A DNA stretch of 64,000 bases from Vermiculatibacterium agrestimuris (GTDB lineage: Bacteria; Bacillota; Clostridia; Oscillospirales; Oscillospiraceae), in the NCBI RefSeq assembly GCF_943193085.1, contig NZ_CALPCU010000006.1, forward strand, positions 1 to 64,000, in the 5' to 3' direction. Positions 33,953 to 42,227 of this stretch are shown here, in pieces. The notes under the pieces are model-generated. The model saw nothing but the letters and a program-made list of their open reading frames with translations. It did no database searches and was not told the DNA's origin. The translations under genes and the position numbers were made by a program. The first letter of the stretch is position 1; each line of letters opens with the position of its first letter.

Positions 33953-34922
33953 ACCTCCTGCCGACAGCGACCTGATCCTCTGCTCCCCCGCCGGAATACA
34001 TGTCTATAACACCGCCCGCTTTCTTGCGGCCTCCAACGTCTCCGTCCTCATATACGGGGAGTCCGGGGTGGGAAAGAGCCGTCTGGCGGAGGTGATACAA
34101 ACCAGGGAGCCCTTCGTCCGGGTGGACTGCAACGCCATCCCCGCCGAACTGTTCGCCTCAGAGCTGTTCGGATACATGCCCAACGCCTTCACCGGCGCCT
34201 CCAACAAGCGCAAGATCGGCCTTTTGGAGGCCGCCAACCACGGCACCATCCTCTTCGATGAGGTCGACGGACTGTCCCTGGAAAATCAGGTGCTGCTGCT
34301 CCACTTCCTTCAGAACCAGACCATCATTCCCCTGGGCGCGCTGGAGAGCCGAAAGATCGAGGCCCGGGTCATCAGCACCGCCGGCCGGGATCCCCAGGAG
34401 ATGATCCGGGAGGGTGCCTTCCGCCAGGATCTCTATTACCGGCTGTGCGTCTCCCGGATCCATATCCCGCCCCTTCGGGAGCGGCGGGAGGCCATTCCCC
34501 CGCTGATCCTCCATTTTATCAGGAAATATGCCAGGGAATACGGCGTAGACCCGGATCAGATCTCCCTGTCCCAGGCACAGATGGCGCAGCTTACGGCTCT
34601 GGACTGGATGGGCAATGTCCGCGAGGTGGAAAACTTCGCCCAGCAGCTGTGCTTTTGGGGGGATACCCCGGAGGGCGTAGAGGAGTGTATCCGCCAGGTC
34701 TCCCAGTCCATCCAATATCAGGAGCTGGATCATACTCCGCCGTCCTCTCAGAGTCCGCCGGGCCACACGCCACTGCGCCAGGCCCTCCGGGAGTTCGAGG
34801 CGTCCTATCTGCAAGCTGTGCTCTCTGAAACGCCCGACCTGCACACCGCCGCCCGGGAGCTGGGCATCAGTCTGCGGACGCTTTTGAAAAAGCGGGCGGA
34901 GTTTGGCCTGGAGCACCGCTGA
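33942..34922 (+). CDS. Second sigma-54 activator lacking a sensor domain
   Basis: This 326-aa protein is almost only an AAA+ sigma-54-interaction domain (about 10-240) plus a C-terminal Fis-type DNA-binding helix pair (AARELGISLRTLLKKR). It has Walker A GESGVGKS, Walker B GTILFDEVDGL and arginine fingers FRQDLYYRL, but the sigma-54 contact loop reads NAFTGA instead of GAFTGA. The gene overlaps the preceding activator by 11 nt, so the two are made together. The pair recalls HrpR/HrpS-type hetero-oligomeric activators, where one partner lacks or modifies key residues. It may be a co-activator or an inhibitor of the first protein. Confidence 0.88.
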   Translation: MEYRPPADSDLILCSPAGIHVYNTARFLAASNVSVLIYGESGVGKSRLAEVIQTREPFVRVDCNAIPAELFASELFGYMPNAFTGASNKRKIGLLEAANHGTILFDEVDGLSLENQVLLLHFLQNQTIIPLGALESRKIEARVISTAGRDPQEMIREGAFRQDLYYRLCVSRIHIPPLRERREAIPPLILHFIRKYAREYGVDPDQISLSQAQMAQLTALDWMGNVREVENFAQQLCFWGDTPEGVEECIRQVSQSIQYQELDHTPPSSQSPPGHTPLRQALREFEASYLQAVLSETPDLHTAARELGISLRTLLKKRAEFGLEHR

Positions 34923-34937
34923 GTGCCGCCGGAAAAA

Positions 34938-34972
34938 GAAACGCGGAAGGCGTCTGCCTTCCGCGTTTTCTT
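34938..34972. terminator. Bidirectional terminator
   Basis: ACGCGGAAGGC (34941-34951) pairs with GCCTTCCGCGT (34956-34966), with A-rich and T-rich flanks. It serves the activator genes and the convergent deacetylase gene. Confidence 0.85.
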
Positions 34973-35739
34973 TACTGTGCCGAGCACTGCCGCCCGGTGT
35001 GGTCGATGGTGTAATCCACATTGTATTCCCCGGGCAATATGAGCTGTGAAATGGGCACGAAGGTATAGCCCTGACCCAGCAGGGTCTCCAAAATGGTGGG
35101 CAGCGCCTCCGGCGTGTGAAGGGCGGCATTGTGGAACAGCACAATAGAGCCCGCCTGCACCTTTCCCGTCACCCGCTTGGTGATCTCCGCGGCGGACAGA
35201 TCCTTCCAGTCCAGGGAGTCCACGTCCCATTGGATGGGCTCCATTCCCGCGGCGCGGATGGAGGTGATGACATTGTCGTCATACTCCCCGTAGGGGGGAC
35301 GGATGAGGGTGGGCCGCACCCCGGTCACCGCCTCGATCTTGTCATTGCAGGCGTTGCAGTCGGCGATGATCTCGTCCCGGCCCAGCTGGGAGAGATGGTC
35401 GTGGTGGTTGGAGTGGTTCATCACCTCATGGCCCGCGTCGTGGAGGGCCTTTACCGACTCCGGGTATTTGTCCACCCACTCCCCCACCACGAAAAAGGTG
35501 GCCTTCACGTTATACTTGCCCAAAATATCAATGAGCTGCTGGGTATCCTCATTGCCCCAGGCGGCGTCGAAGGAGATGGAGATCATTTTCTGATCCCGCT
35601 CCACACAGTAGATGGGCAGCTGCCGGTCAGTGGCCGAGGCCACCACCGCCGGGTAATTCACCGCCGTAAACATCACCACCGCCGCCAGCACGCAGGCGGC
35701 CGCCGTTACCATCCTTCGTTTTACCAGAAAGAACTTCAT
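34972..35739 (-). CDS. Polysaccharide deacetylase (PdaB/NodB-type), secreted
   Basis: This 255-aa protein has an N-terminal membrane/signal segment (about 10-35) and a NodB carbohydrate esterase 4 domain: ISFDAAWGNEDT (motif 1 Asp-Asp region, here Asp-Ala), HSNHHDHL (metal His), RPPYGEYD (motif 3), WDVDSLDW and VLFHN. CE4 enzymes deacetylate peptidoglycan or chitin-like sugars; similar clostridial proteins act in spore cortex or wall maturation. As in PdaB-like proteins the first motif has Asp-Ala rather than Asp-Asp, so activity may differ. The ATG at 35739 has GGAGGAGGG upstream. Confidence 0.87.
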   Translation of the reverse strand: MKFFLVKRRMVTAAACVLAAVVMFTAVNYPAVVASATDRQLPIYCVERDQKMISISFDAAWGNEDTQQLIDILGKYNVKATFFVVGEWVDKYPESVKALHDAGHEVMNHSNHHDHLSQLGRDEIIADCNACNDKIEAVTGVRPTLIRPPYGEYDDNVITSIRAAGMEPIQWDVDSLDWKDLSAAEITKRVTGKVQAGSIVLFHNAALHTPEALPTILETLLGQGYTFVPISQLILPGEYNVDYTIDHTGRQCSAQ

Positions 35740-35801
35740 TCCAAGCCCTCCTCCCTTGCTGTATCCATATCTATGCGCTTCCCCGGCGGCCCATGCCCTA
35801 T

Positions 35802-35966
35802 TTATAATGCGCCCCGCTCCCGCAAAAGCGCTTCCATGGCCTTCTGGTGGGGCCCCACCACGGCCTCCATCCAGCGCAGCAGAGTCTGGTCGCTGAAGAT
35901 CCGGTACCGTTCCTTCAGCTCCGCCACGTCCTCCACCTGGGCCAGAGGCCGCTCCCATTCTTCCAT
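35802..35966 (-). CDS. 54-aa hypothetical small protein
   Basis: A short frame encodes a 54-residue, charged, largely helical protein (starts MEEWERPLAQVEDVAELKER; ends LLRERGAL). It has a good GAGGG ribosome site 6 nt before the ATG, coding-like codon use, and is transcribed toward the deacetylase gene (62-nt gap) and divergently from the XRE regulator. It has the size and helix pattern of small adaptor or phage-like regulator proteins, but no family was recognised. Confidence 0.55.
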   Translation of the reverse strand: MEEWERPLAQVEDVAELKERYRIFSDQTLLRWMEAVVGPHQKAMEALLRERGAL

Positions 35967-36006
35967 CGCCGTCCCTCTTTTCTCTGTTTATTTCTATAAA
36001 TATAGC

Positions 36007-36018
36007 ATAAATATTTAT
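36007..36018. promoter_or_regulatory. Palindromic AT-rich site between divergent genes, candidate operator
   Basis: ATAAATATTTAT is a perfect 12-bp palindrome in the 113-nt region between the 54-aa gene and the XRE-family regulator. Its place suggests a binding site for that regulator; this is positional inference only. Confidence 0.3.
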
Positions 36019-36079
36019 AAATGTAAACACAGCCGTTTCTTTTTGCTATGGTAATGAAAAAAGCGGACGAGGTATTTTT

Positions 36080-36388
36080 ATGGAGATAGGAAAACGGATC
36101 TCAGCCCTCCGGGAGGCCAAGGGGTGGACCACCAACCGTCTGGCCAACCTCTGCGGCCTGTCCCAGAGCTTTCTCCGGGCGGTGGAGCTGGGGGAGAAGG
36201 GCATCTCGGTGGAGAGCCTGGCCCTGGTGTGCGAGTCCCTGGGGGTCTCCCTGCGGGCCTTTTTCGACGTGCCGGAGATGGGAGAGGGCCCCGACGAGGC
36301 TCTGCGGCGGAGGCTGGAGGGCCTCAGTCCGCGCCAGCGCGCCGCCCTGGCCGCTTTTTTGGACGCTATGACGGCGGAAGGGGAGTAG
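36080..36388 (+). CDS. XRE-family helix-turn-helix regulator
   Basis: This 102-aa protein has a single HTH_3 domain at about residues 3-60 (IGKRISALREAKGWTTNRLA then LSQSFLRAVELGEKGISVES) and a short helical tail. It probably represses its own region through the divergent spacer. The start has no strong ribosome site (GAGGTA about 8 nt before). Similar short XRE proteins with an N-terminal HTH and an acidic tail occur near sporulation and cell-wall genes. Confidence 0.85.
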   Translation: MEIGKRISALREAKGWTTNRLANLCGLSQSFLRAVELGEKGISVESLALVCESLGVSLRAFFDVPEMGEGPDEALRRRLEGLSPRQRAALAAFLDAMTAEGE

Positions 36389-36484
36389 GAGGCCAAAAAC
36401 TGCCTTTCTTTTCCACCGCCGTCAACTATAATATCTGATATCCACTCCCATCCAAACCCTTTTGATGTACAAAGGAGAACTGCC

Positions 36485-37627
36485 ATGAATGAGCTCACCT
36501 GGCCCCAGCGGGGCCGCCTCTGGCTGCGGCTTGGCCTTCGACTGCTCCTGCTTTTGCTGGGGCTTTGGGCCCTTGTGCGCCTTGGCCCCCCGCTCATCTC
36601 CCTGTTTGCCCCCTTTCTGCTGGCCCTTCTGATGTCCTGGCTCCTCTCTCCCGCCGTCCGGCGGCTCCACGAGCATTTCGGCATCTCCCGGCGGTTTTTG
36701 TCCCTGTTCCTTCTGCTGCTGGTCTTCATCCTTCTGGCCGCCATTCTCTGGGCTCTGGCGGCGGGGGCGGCGCGGGAGCTGGTGGCCCTGGCGGGGAACT
36801 GGGAGGCGCTGGTGGCCTCTCTCCAAGCGGCCACCGACGCAGTGGGTCACACCTTCTCCCGGCTGATGGATCATTTGCCCAGCCTGGCCCGGGAGACCGC
36901 GGAGGGTCTGGCGGGACAATTCTTCCAGTGGCTGGAGACCGTTCTCCCCACCCTCCTCTCCGCCGCAATGGACTCCCTGGCCGGGGTGGCCAGGGCCGTA
37001 CCCTCCTTTGCCGTGGCCACAGTGGTGTTCATCATGGCCTCCTATTTCATCACCGCCGACTACCCCCGGCTGCGCTCCTCCCTGGCCGACCGGCTCCCCA
37101 GCGGCCCCCGCTCCTTCCTCTCCCTGGTGAAGCGGGCCGCCTCCGCGGGCTTCGGCGGCTATGTGCGGGCGGAGCTCATCCTCTCCGTGGGCGTCTTCTT
37201 TATCCTGCTGAGCGGTTTTCTCCTCATCCACCAGCCCTACGCGCTGCTGCTGGCCCTGGCGCTGGCGGTTCTGGATTTCATCCCCATCATCGGCTCCGGC
37301 ACGGCCATGGTACCCTGGGCGGTGGTGGATCTGCTCACCGGACAGTTCCGCCACGCCGTGGGGCTCATGGTGGTGTGGGGCCTGGTGGCCCTTTTCCGGC
37401 GGCTGGCGGAGCCCAAGGTGTTGGGCGACCAGACGGGGTTGTCCCCCATCCTGAGCCTGGTCAGCGTCTATGTGGGAATGAAGGCCGCGGGCGTGCTGGG
37501 CATGGTGCTGGGCCCCGTATTGTGCCTGGTGGCTCTGGACGTCTGCCGTTCCGGGGTGCTGGACAACACCATGGCCGATATCAAGCTGGCCTGCCGGGAC
37601 GCGGCGGCCATCCTTAGCGGATCATAA
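36485..37627 (+). CDS. ytvI: Sporulation integral membrane protein YtvI (AI-2E transporter superfamily)
   Basis: This 380-aa polytopic protein of the AI-2E/PerM family has two N-terminal membrane helices (about 14-32 and 40-55), a long amphipathic middle (about 95-170) and a cluster of C-terminal membrane segments with LAVLDFIPIIGSGTAMVPWA and EPKVLGDQTGLSPILSLVSVY split over the family motifs. YtvI-type members are sporulation-induced envelope proteins of unclear transport role. AAAGGAGAA precedes the ATG. A neighbouring +1 frame of similar length is a shadow. Confidence 0.85.
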   Translation: MNELTWPQRGRLWLRLGLRLLLLLLGLWALVRLGPPLISLFAPFLLALLMSWLLSPAVRRLHEHFGISRRFLSLFLLLLVFILLAAILWALAAGAARELVALAGNWEALVASLQAATDAVGHTFSRLMDHLPSLARETAEGLAGQFFQWLETVLPTLLSAAMDSLAGVARAVPSFAVATVVFIMASYFITADYPRLRSSLADRLPSGPRSFLSLVKRAASAGFGGYVRAELILSVGVFFILLSGFLLIHQPYALLLALALAVLDFIPIIGSGTAMVPWAVVDLLTGQFRHAVGLMVVWGLVALFRRLAEPKVLGDQTGLSPILSLVSVYVGMKAAGVLGMVLGPVLCLVALDVCRSGVLDNTMADIKLACRDAAAILSGS

Positions 37628-37657
37628 TTCAAAGAAATCACAATATTTCTTCATTTT

Positions 37658-37686
37658 TTGGACACATTTTCAAGGTATCGTATAGA
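37658..37686 (+). promoter_or_regulatory. Candidate sigma-A promoter of the HtrA-like gene
   Basis: TTGGAC, 17 nt, then TATAGA. The -10 lies about 40 nt upstream of the ATG at 37726. Confidence 0.5.
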
Positions 37687-37725
37687 CTGTTCTAAGGGAA
37701 ACCTACACCAAAGGAGCGAACAGAT

Positions 37726-39039
37726 ATGTACTATAATGACTATAACCGTATGCGGGATGAGGACTTTATCCCGGTGGACAGCTTTCGGGTGGACGGCCAG
37801 GCGCCCCAAAGCCCAAAAAAGAAGAAACACCGCGGCATGAAGATCGCCGCTTTGTGTCTTGTCTGCGCCCTGTTGGGCGGCGTGGGCGGCGTGGCCGCCG
37901 GCCAGGTGATCCCCATGCGCTCCACCATCCTCTATGCCGGCGAGCATCCCCCGGTGGCGGTATCCATGTCCAATGTCACCACCGATCAGCCCATGTCCGG
38001 GGCCCAGGTCTATGCCGCCAATGTGGGTTCCGCCGTGGGTATTACCACCGAGCTGGTCACCACCAACTACTGGGGGCAGCGGGTGAAGGGGGCCGCCGCG
38101 GGCTCCGGCTTCGTCATTAGCCGGGACGGTTATATTCTCACCAACTATCACGTCATCAGCGGCGCCACCGCCATTCAGGTGGCCTTTGTGGACGGCACCA
38201 CTTACGACGCCACCCTGGTGGGCGGCGAGGAGGCCAACGATGTGGCCGTGCTGAAGATCGATGCCGAGGGCCTGACCCCCGTGATCCTGGGCGACTCCGA
38301 CAACCTGGTGGTGGGGGAGCAGGTGTGCGCCATCGGCAACCCTCTGGGCGAGCTGACGTTCACCTATACCTCCGGCTCCGTCTCCGCCAGAGACCGCACC
38401 ATCACCATGGAAAACGGCGAGATCATGAATATGCTCCAGACCGACACTGCCATCAACTCCGGCAACTCCGGCGGGCCGCTGTTTAATATGTTCGGCCAGG
38501 TCATCGGCATCACCACCGCCAAGTATTCCTCCTCCGGTTCCTCTGCCAGTGTGGAGGGCATCGGCTTCGCCATCCCCATCAACGATGTCAAGGACATGGT
38601 CAAGGATATCATGGAGAAGGGCTATGTCACCGGCAAGCCTAATGTGGGCATCCTGATGGAGCCCGTGTCCTCTGAGGCCACCCAGCGCTACGGCATCCCC
38701 GCCGGGGCCTATATCGCCGCCGTGCTGGAGGGATCCTGCGCCGAGCGGAGCGACCTGCGCGTCGGCGACATTGTCACCGCTGTGGACAGCGCCGCCGTCA
38801 CTTCCCCCGATCAGCTCAAGTCCGCGGTGAAAAATTATAAGGCCGGGGACACAGTGGTCTTCACCGTCTTCCGGGAGGGCGCGTACCTAGATCTCACCCT
38901 CACGCTGGACGAGGACGACCAGGCCCGGGAGGCCGCCATGGCGGAGCTTCAGAGCCAGTATCAGCAGGCCCAGCAGCCCACCCAGCAGCAGCCCTCCAAC
39001 AGCTATGGCTCCTGGCCCTTCAACTTCTTCGGGTGGTAA
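37726..39039 (+). CDS. HtrA/DegP-like trypsin-fold serine protease with PDZ domain
   Basis: This 437-aa protein has a cytoplasmic N-terminus (about 1-40), one transmembrane anchor (about 42-62), a trypsin-like domain (about 95-285) with the triad His (TNYHVISG), Asp (ANDVAVLKI) and Ser (INSGNSGGPLF), and one PDZ domain (about 300-390, VGDIVTAVD). The C-terminus ends in a Gln/Pro-rich tail and an aromatic WPFNFFGW. HtrA proteases degrade or refold misfolded envelope proteins outside the membrane. It is monocistronic between its own promoter and a terminator. Confidence 0.93.
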   Translation: MYYNDYNRMRDEDFIPVDSFRVDGQAPQSPKKKKHRGMKIAALCLVCALLGGVGGVAAGQVIPMRSTILYAGEHPPVAVSMSNVTTDQPMSGAQVYAANVGSAVGITTELVTTNYWGQRVKGAAAGSGFVISRDGYILTNYHVISGATAIQVAFVDGTTYDATLVGGEEANDVAVLKIDAEGLTPVILGDSDNLVVGEQVCAIGNPLGELTFTYTSGSVSARDRTITMENGEIMNMLQTDTAINSGNSGGPLFNMFGQVIGITTAKYSSSGSSASVEGIGFAIPINDVKDMVKDIMEKGYVTGKPNVGILMEPVSSEATQRYGIPAGAYIAAVLEGSCAERSDLRVGDIVTAVDSAAVTSPDQLKSAVKNYKAGDTVVFTVFREGAYLDLTLTLDEDDQAREAAMAELQSQYQQAQQPTQQQPSNSYGSWPFNFFGW

Positions 39040-39061
39040 AAGGCAAAATTGTATCAACACA

Positions 39062-39107
39062 AACAATCAGCCGTTTCCCTTAGGGGAAGCGGCTGATTGT
39101 TATCTTG
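39062..39107 (+). terminator. Terminator of the HtrA-like gene
   Basis: ACAATCAGCCG-TTTCCC pairs with GGGAA-GCGGCTGATTGT around a short loop (39063-39100). The T-rich tail is short, but the stem is strong. Confidence 0.7.
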
Positions 39108-39156
39108 CAGAAAAGTAAAGCTCAGAAGGGGCCAAAGCTGATAGAAGATCAATGAT

Positions 39157-39705
39157 ATGGAGATCGCCGCCTACTTTGGCGTAAGCCGCACTCCCGTTCG
39201 GGAGGCCATTCAGCTTCTGGCCGACCAGCATCTTATCGAGGTCTTCCCCGGACGGGAGAGCCGGGTAGCCCCTGTGGATCATGCCAAGCTTCAGGAGGTC
39301 TATCTGATCATGGCGGAGCTTCACGGCCTGGCTGTACGTCTTGCCTACGATAAGCTCACTCCCGAATGCTTTTCCACTCTTGAACAGACCAACGAGCGGA
39401 TGGCGCAGGCCCATCAGGCCCATGATCAAGAAAAGATGCTTGCCGCAGACGAGCAGTTTCATCAAGTGTTTTTTCAGCTTGCGGACAACGACTTTTTAAG
39501 CAGCTTTTCCAACACACTGTTGGCCCATGTCCTGCGGCTGGAAAATCTGTTTTTTACCCTCAGCGGCAATTCCGTCACAGAGCACGAGGCACTGCTGAAA
39601 GCCCTCCGGCAAAAAGATCTGGAGCTTGCAGTAACACAGGTCAAAAGAAACTGGCTTAACACCGCCGCCACCTTGGCCCAATATTTTGCCGAAGCCCGGC
39701 AGTAA
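39157..39705 (+). pseudogene. GntR-family (FadR/FCD-type) regulator, 5'-truncated
   Basis: The 182-aa frame begins inside the winged-helix domain: MEIAAYFGVSRTPVREAIQL carries the recognition helix, but the first helix and the conserved proline-glycine approach (about 30-35 residues) are missing. In-frame codons directly upstream (K-I-N-D) still look GntR-like and are cut off by a TAG at 39142. The C-terminal FCD ligand-binding domain (about 55-175, with metal-ligand His in DEQFHQVFF and TEHEALLKAL) appears complete. No ribosome site of quality precedes the ATG, and a terminator lies just upstream. It is probably a decayed gene, although a short functional form cannot be excluded. Confidence 0.65.
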
Positions 39706-39739
39706 CCTTGAACGGATCACTCCCTTAAAAACGGCAAAA

Positions 39740-39780
39740 AACTACCCCTCTGTGTATCCACAGAGGGGCGTTTTTCCTTT
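39740..39780. terminator. Bidirectional terminator
   Basis: CCCCTCTGTG (39745-39754) and CACAGAGGGG (39759-39768) form a 10-bp stem with A-run and T-run flanks. It terminates the leftward jag operon. Confidence 0.85.
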
Positions 39781-39791
39781 TTCTTCGGTTT

Positions 39792-40547
39792 TTACTCCTG
39801 GCTGTAGGCCACCACTGTGCGGCGGTTCGGCTCCACGCCCACCGAGTAGGTGGTAACTCCGGGGTAGTCCTGCAGTGCCGTGTGAACCACATGCCGCTCG
39901 TAGGCGTTCATGGGCTCCAGAGTCATGTTCCGGCGGTAGCGCACCACCTTGTCCGCCACCCGGCGGGCCATGCGCTCCAGAGACTCCTCCCGCTTGGAGC
40001 GGTAGCCCTCCGCATCCACCCGGACGCGGACGCGCCGCTGCTGTCCGTGGTTCACGGCGTAACCGGTGAGCTGCTGGATGGCGTCCAGGGTCTCTCCCCG
40101 GCGGCCGATGACGGCCCCCAGGCCCTCGCCCACCAGCTCCACCAGGTAGTTGCCCTCCTCGTCCACGCTCACCTGGGGCACGGCGTTGACCTCCATGCGC
40201 TCCAGAAGGCCGGTGAGAAAGTCGACGATCTTCTCCGCCCTGTCGTCCCCGGCGGGGGCGGCCACGGCGGCCATGACGGGGGCGGGGGCCTCATCCTCCT
40301 CCACAGCCTCATCCACCGGGTCATCGCCCCTCTCCGGGGCGGCGGGGACAGCCACGGCGGGCTCCTCATCGGGAGCCTCGTAGCTCACCTTCACCTTGGC
40401 GGGGGTGCCGCCGATGCCCAGAAAGCCAGGCTTTGCCAGCTCCAGCACCTCTACGGAGACCTCATCCCGGCTAAGGCCCAGCTCACGCAGGGCGGCGGCG
40501 ATGGCCGCCTCCTCGTTTTTGCCGGTGCTCTCAATAAACTTCATCAT
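39792..40547 (-). CDS. jag: RNA-binding protein Jag/KhpB (SpoIIIJ-associated)
   Basis: This 251-aa protein has the Jag N-terminal domain (about 1-52, with KPGFLGIG), an acidic Ala/Pro/Glu linker (about 60-105), a KH domain (about 110-180, VIGRRGETLDAIQQL) and an R3H domain (about 190-250, MNAYERHVVHTAL). It binds RNA and influences cell elongation/division and sporulation. It follows yidC (30-nt gap) in the conserved rpmH-rnpA-yidD-yidC-jag order. Confidence 0.95.
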   Translation of the reverse strand: MMKFIESTGKNEEAAIAAALRELGLSRDEVSVEVLELAKPGFLGIGGTPAKVKVSYEAPDEEPAVAVPAAPERGDDPVDEAVEEDEAPAPVMAAVAAPAGDDRAEKIVDFLTGLLERMEVNAVPQVSVDEEGNYLVELVGEGLGAVIGRRGETLDAIQQLTGYAVNHGQQRRVRVRVDAEGYRSKREESLERMARRVADKVVRYRRNMTLEPMNAYERHVVHTALQDYPGVTTYSVGVEPNRRTVVAYSQE

Positions 40548-40577
40548 GGTTACTATCTCCTTCCCACTGGGAACTTG

Positions 40578-41987
40578 TCAGTCTTCCTTGGGCTCCTGGT
40601 CGTCGTCGGCAACGGCGGCGTCTACCTCCGCCTGCAGCCGCTCCACCAGGTCGTCCTCCGGGGCGGACACCTCTTCCTGGGCCGGCGTCTCTTCCACGGC
40701 GGGCGCCTCCACAACGGGCGCAGCCTCGGTCTCCGGGGCCGCGGTCTCCGGCAGGGGCGCTTCCTCAGCCTGCTCCACCGCCTGGATGACCTGGGCGGCC
40801 ACATCCTCGTGGTAGGGGGTCACACCGCCGAAGCGGTCGGGGTCGTAAGCCCGGCCCCGGGCATATTGGCGCATCCCCACCCGGCTGGCGTCCCGCTGCT
40901 GGGGCGTCATCTTCTCCTCACCGTCGGTCTTTTCCTTCTTTTTACCCTTGTTCTTCCGGGCCTCTTCGGCCTCCCGGGCCTTCTGCTCCGCTTTCTCCCG
41001 GCGCAGCCGCTTCTCCTCTTCCTTCTCCTCCAGCTCCCGCTGGCGGGCCATCTCGGCGGCCTTCTCATAATCCTTCTTCAAAAGCTTGCCGCAGATAAGC
41101 TCCTGGACAAGGCCCAGAATGTTGTTGGCGATCCAGTAGATGGACAGAGCCGCGGGCATGGAAAAGCCGATCCACAGGGACATCAGGGGGGTGACGAGCA
41201 TCATCATCCGGTTGGTCTTCTGAGCCTGCTCGTTCTGCTGGCCGCCGTTCATGTTGTTGGTGCGGGTGGAGATGACGGAGAACAGGATGCTGGTGCCGGC
41301 GGAGACCAGGGGAATGAGCAGCAGGCCCAGTCCTGTCAGCAAACCGCCGGCGTTGGCCCAGAACTTCAGCTGGGGCACCTGGGCCAGAGACACGCCCAGG
41401 AAGTCGAAGTTCACCGACATAATGGTGCCCGCAGTCTCTCCGGCGGCGGCCTGGACGGCGGAGAGGTTGGCTGGGGTGATGAGGGAGGCCAGATACAGCT
41501 GGTTGTAGCCAGCCTTCACCGTCGCCTCCGTCAGCTGGGCGGCCTCTCTGATCCAGCCATTCTGGCTGGCCGCGCTGGCCCAGTTCAAGACGTTGTTGCC
41601 CACCTCCACCATCTGCTGGTAGGTCATGCCCATCATGTACTTCATGGGCTGGCGGATGATGGCGTAGAGGGGAAAGAGGATGAACAGGGGCAGCAAAGAC
41701 CACAGGCAGCCGCCCATGGGGTTGACCCCTTCCTTGTCGTAGAGCTTCTGCACCTCCGCGTTATAGCGGTTGGGATCCTTGCCGTACTGCTTTTGCAGCT
41801 TCTGCATCTTTCCCGAGAGCATGTTCATTTGGATCATGCTCCGCTTGCCCTTCAGGGACAGGGGGAACAGGATCAGCTTCACCACCAGGGCAAAGAGGAT
41901 GAGCGCCACGCCGTAGCTGCTGAAGAACCTATAGAAAAACAGCAGCAGCCAGGTGAAGGGCGTCATGAGCGTATACCAAATATCCAT
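40578..41987 (-). CDS. yidC: Membrane protein insertase YidC/Oxa1
   Basis: This 469-aa protein has the five-helix YidC core at about residues 10-300 (first helix TWLLLFFYRFF; MSMQ-like loop region KLQKQYGKDPNRYNAEVQ; VNPMGGCLWSLLPLFILFPL) and a long charged C-terminal extension (about 320-469) with a Lys/Arg/Glu coil and an acidic Ala/Glu/Val-rich tail. It inserts small membrane proteins alone or with SecYEG. The ATG at 41987 is preferred because GTGGAGG immediately precedes it. The extended tail is longer than in most homologues and may recruit ribosomes. Confidence 0.94.
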   Translation of the reverse strand: MDIWYTLMTPFTWLLLFFYRFFSSYGVALILFALVVKLILFPLSLKGKRSMIQMNMLSGKMQKLQKQYGKDPNRYNAEVQKLYDKEGVNPMGGCLWSLLPLFILFPLYAIIRQPMKYMMGMTYQQMVEVGNNVLNWASAASQNGWIREAAQLTEATVKAGYNQLYLASLITPANLSAVQAAAGETAGTIMSVNFDFLGVSLAQVPQLKFWANAGGLLTGLGLLLIPLVSAGTSILFSVISTRTNNMNGGQQNEQAQKTNRMMMLVTPLMSLWIGFSMPAALSIYWIANNILGLVQELICGKLLKKDYEKAAEMARQRELEEKEEEKRLRREKAEQKAREAEEARKNKGKKKEKTDGEEKMTPQQRDASRVGMRQYARGRAYDPDRFGGVTPYHEDVAAQVIQAVEQAEEAPLPETAAPETEAAPVVEAPAVEETPAQEEVSAPEDDLVERLQAEVDAAVADDDQEPKED

Positions 41988-42008
41988 TATTGCCTCCACG
42001 TTTTTTGG

Positions 42009-42227
42009 TCAGGGTACGGGATCGTACTCCACAGACTTCTGCCGGTGGAAGGGGTGACACTTCATTAACCGGCGCAGGGTCAGGTACCCGCCCTTGACCG
42101 CGCCATATCGTTCCACCGCCTCCAGGGCATAGGCAGAACAGGTGGGGATGAAACGGCAGCAGGAGGGACGGGCGGGCGAGATGTACTTGCGGTAAAAGCG
42201 GATACAGGCGAGCAGCACGGCCTTCAT
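42009..42227 (-). CDS. yidD: Membrane protein insertion efficiency factor YidD
   Basis: This 72-aa YidD protein has the family core YRKYISPARPSCCRFIPTCS and ends with LMKCHPFH. The start at 42227 overlaps the rnpA stop (ATGA), so translation is coupled. It assists YidC-dependent insertion at the membrane. The upstream in-frame extension lies inside rnpA and is not used. Confidence 0.94.
   Translation of the reverse strand: MKAVLLACIRFYRKYISPARPSCCRFIPTCSAYALEAVERYGAVKGGYLTLRRLMKCHPFHRQKSVEYDPVP

Noticed and set aside
36565..37617. 350-codon frame overlapping ytvI on the same strand
   Set aside because: It is a frame-shifted shadow: Gly/Pro/Arg-rich with no membrane pattern, whereas the other frame encodes a clear AI-2E family protein with a good ribosome site.
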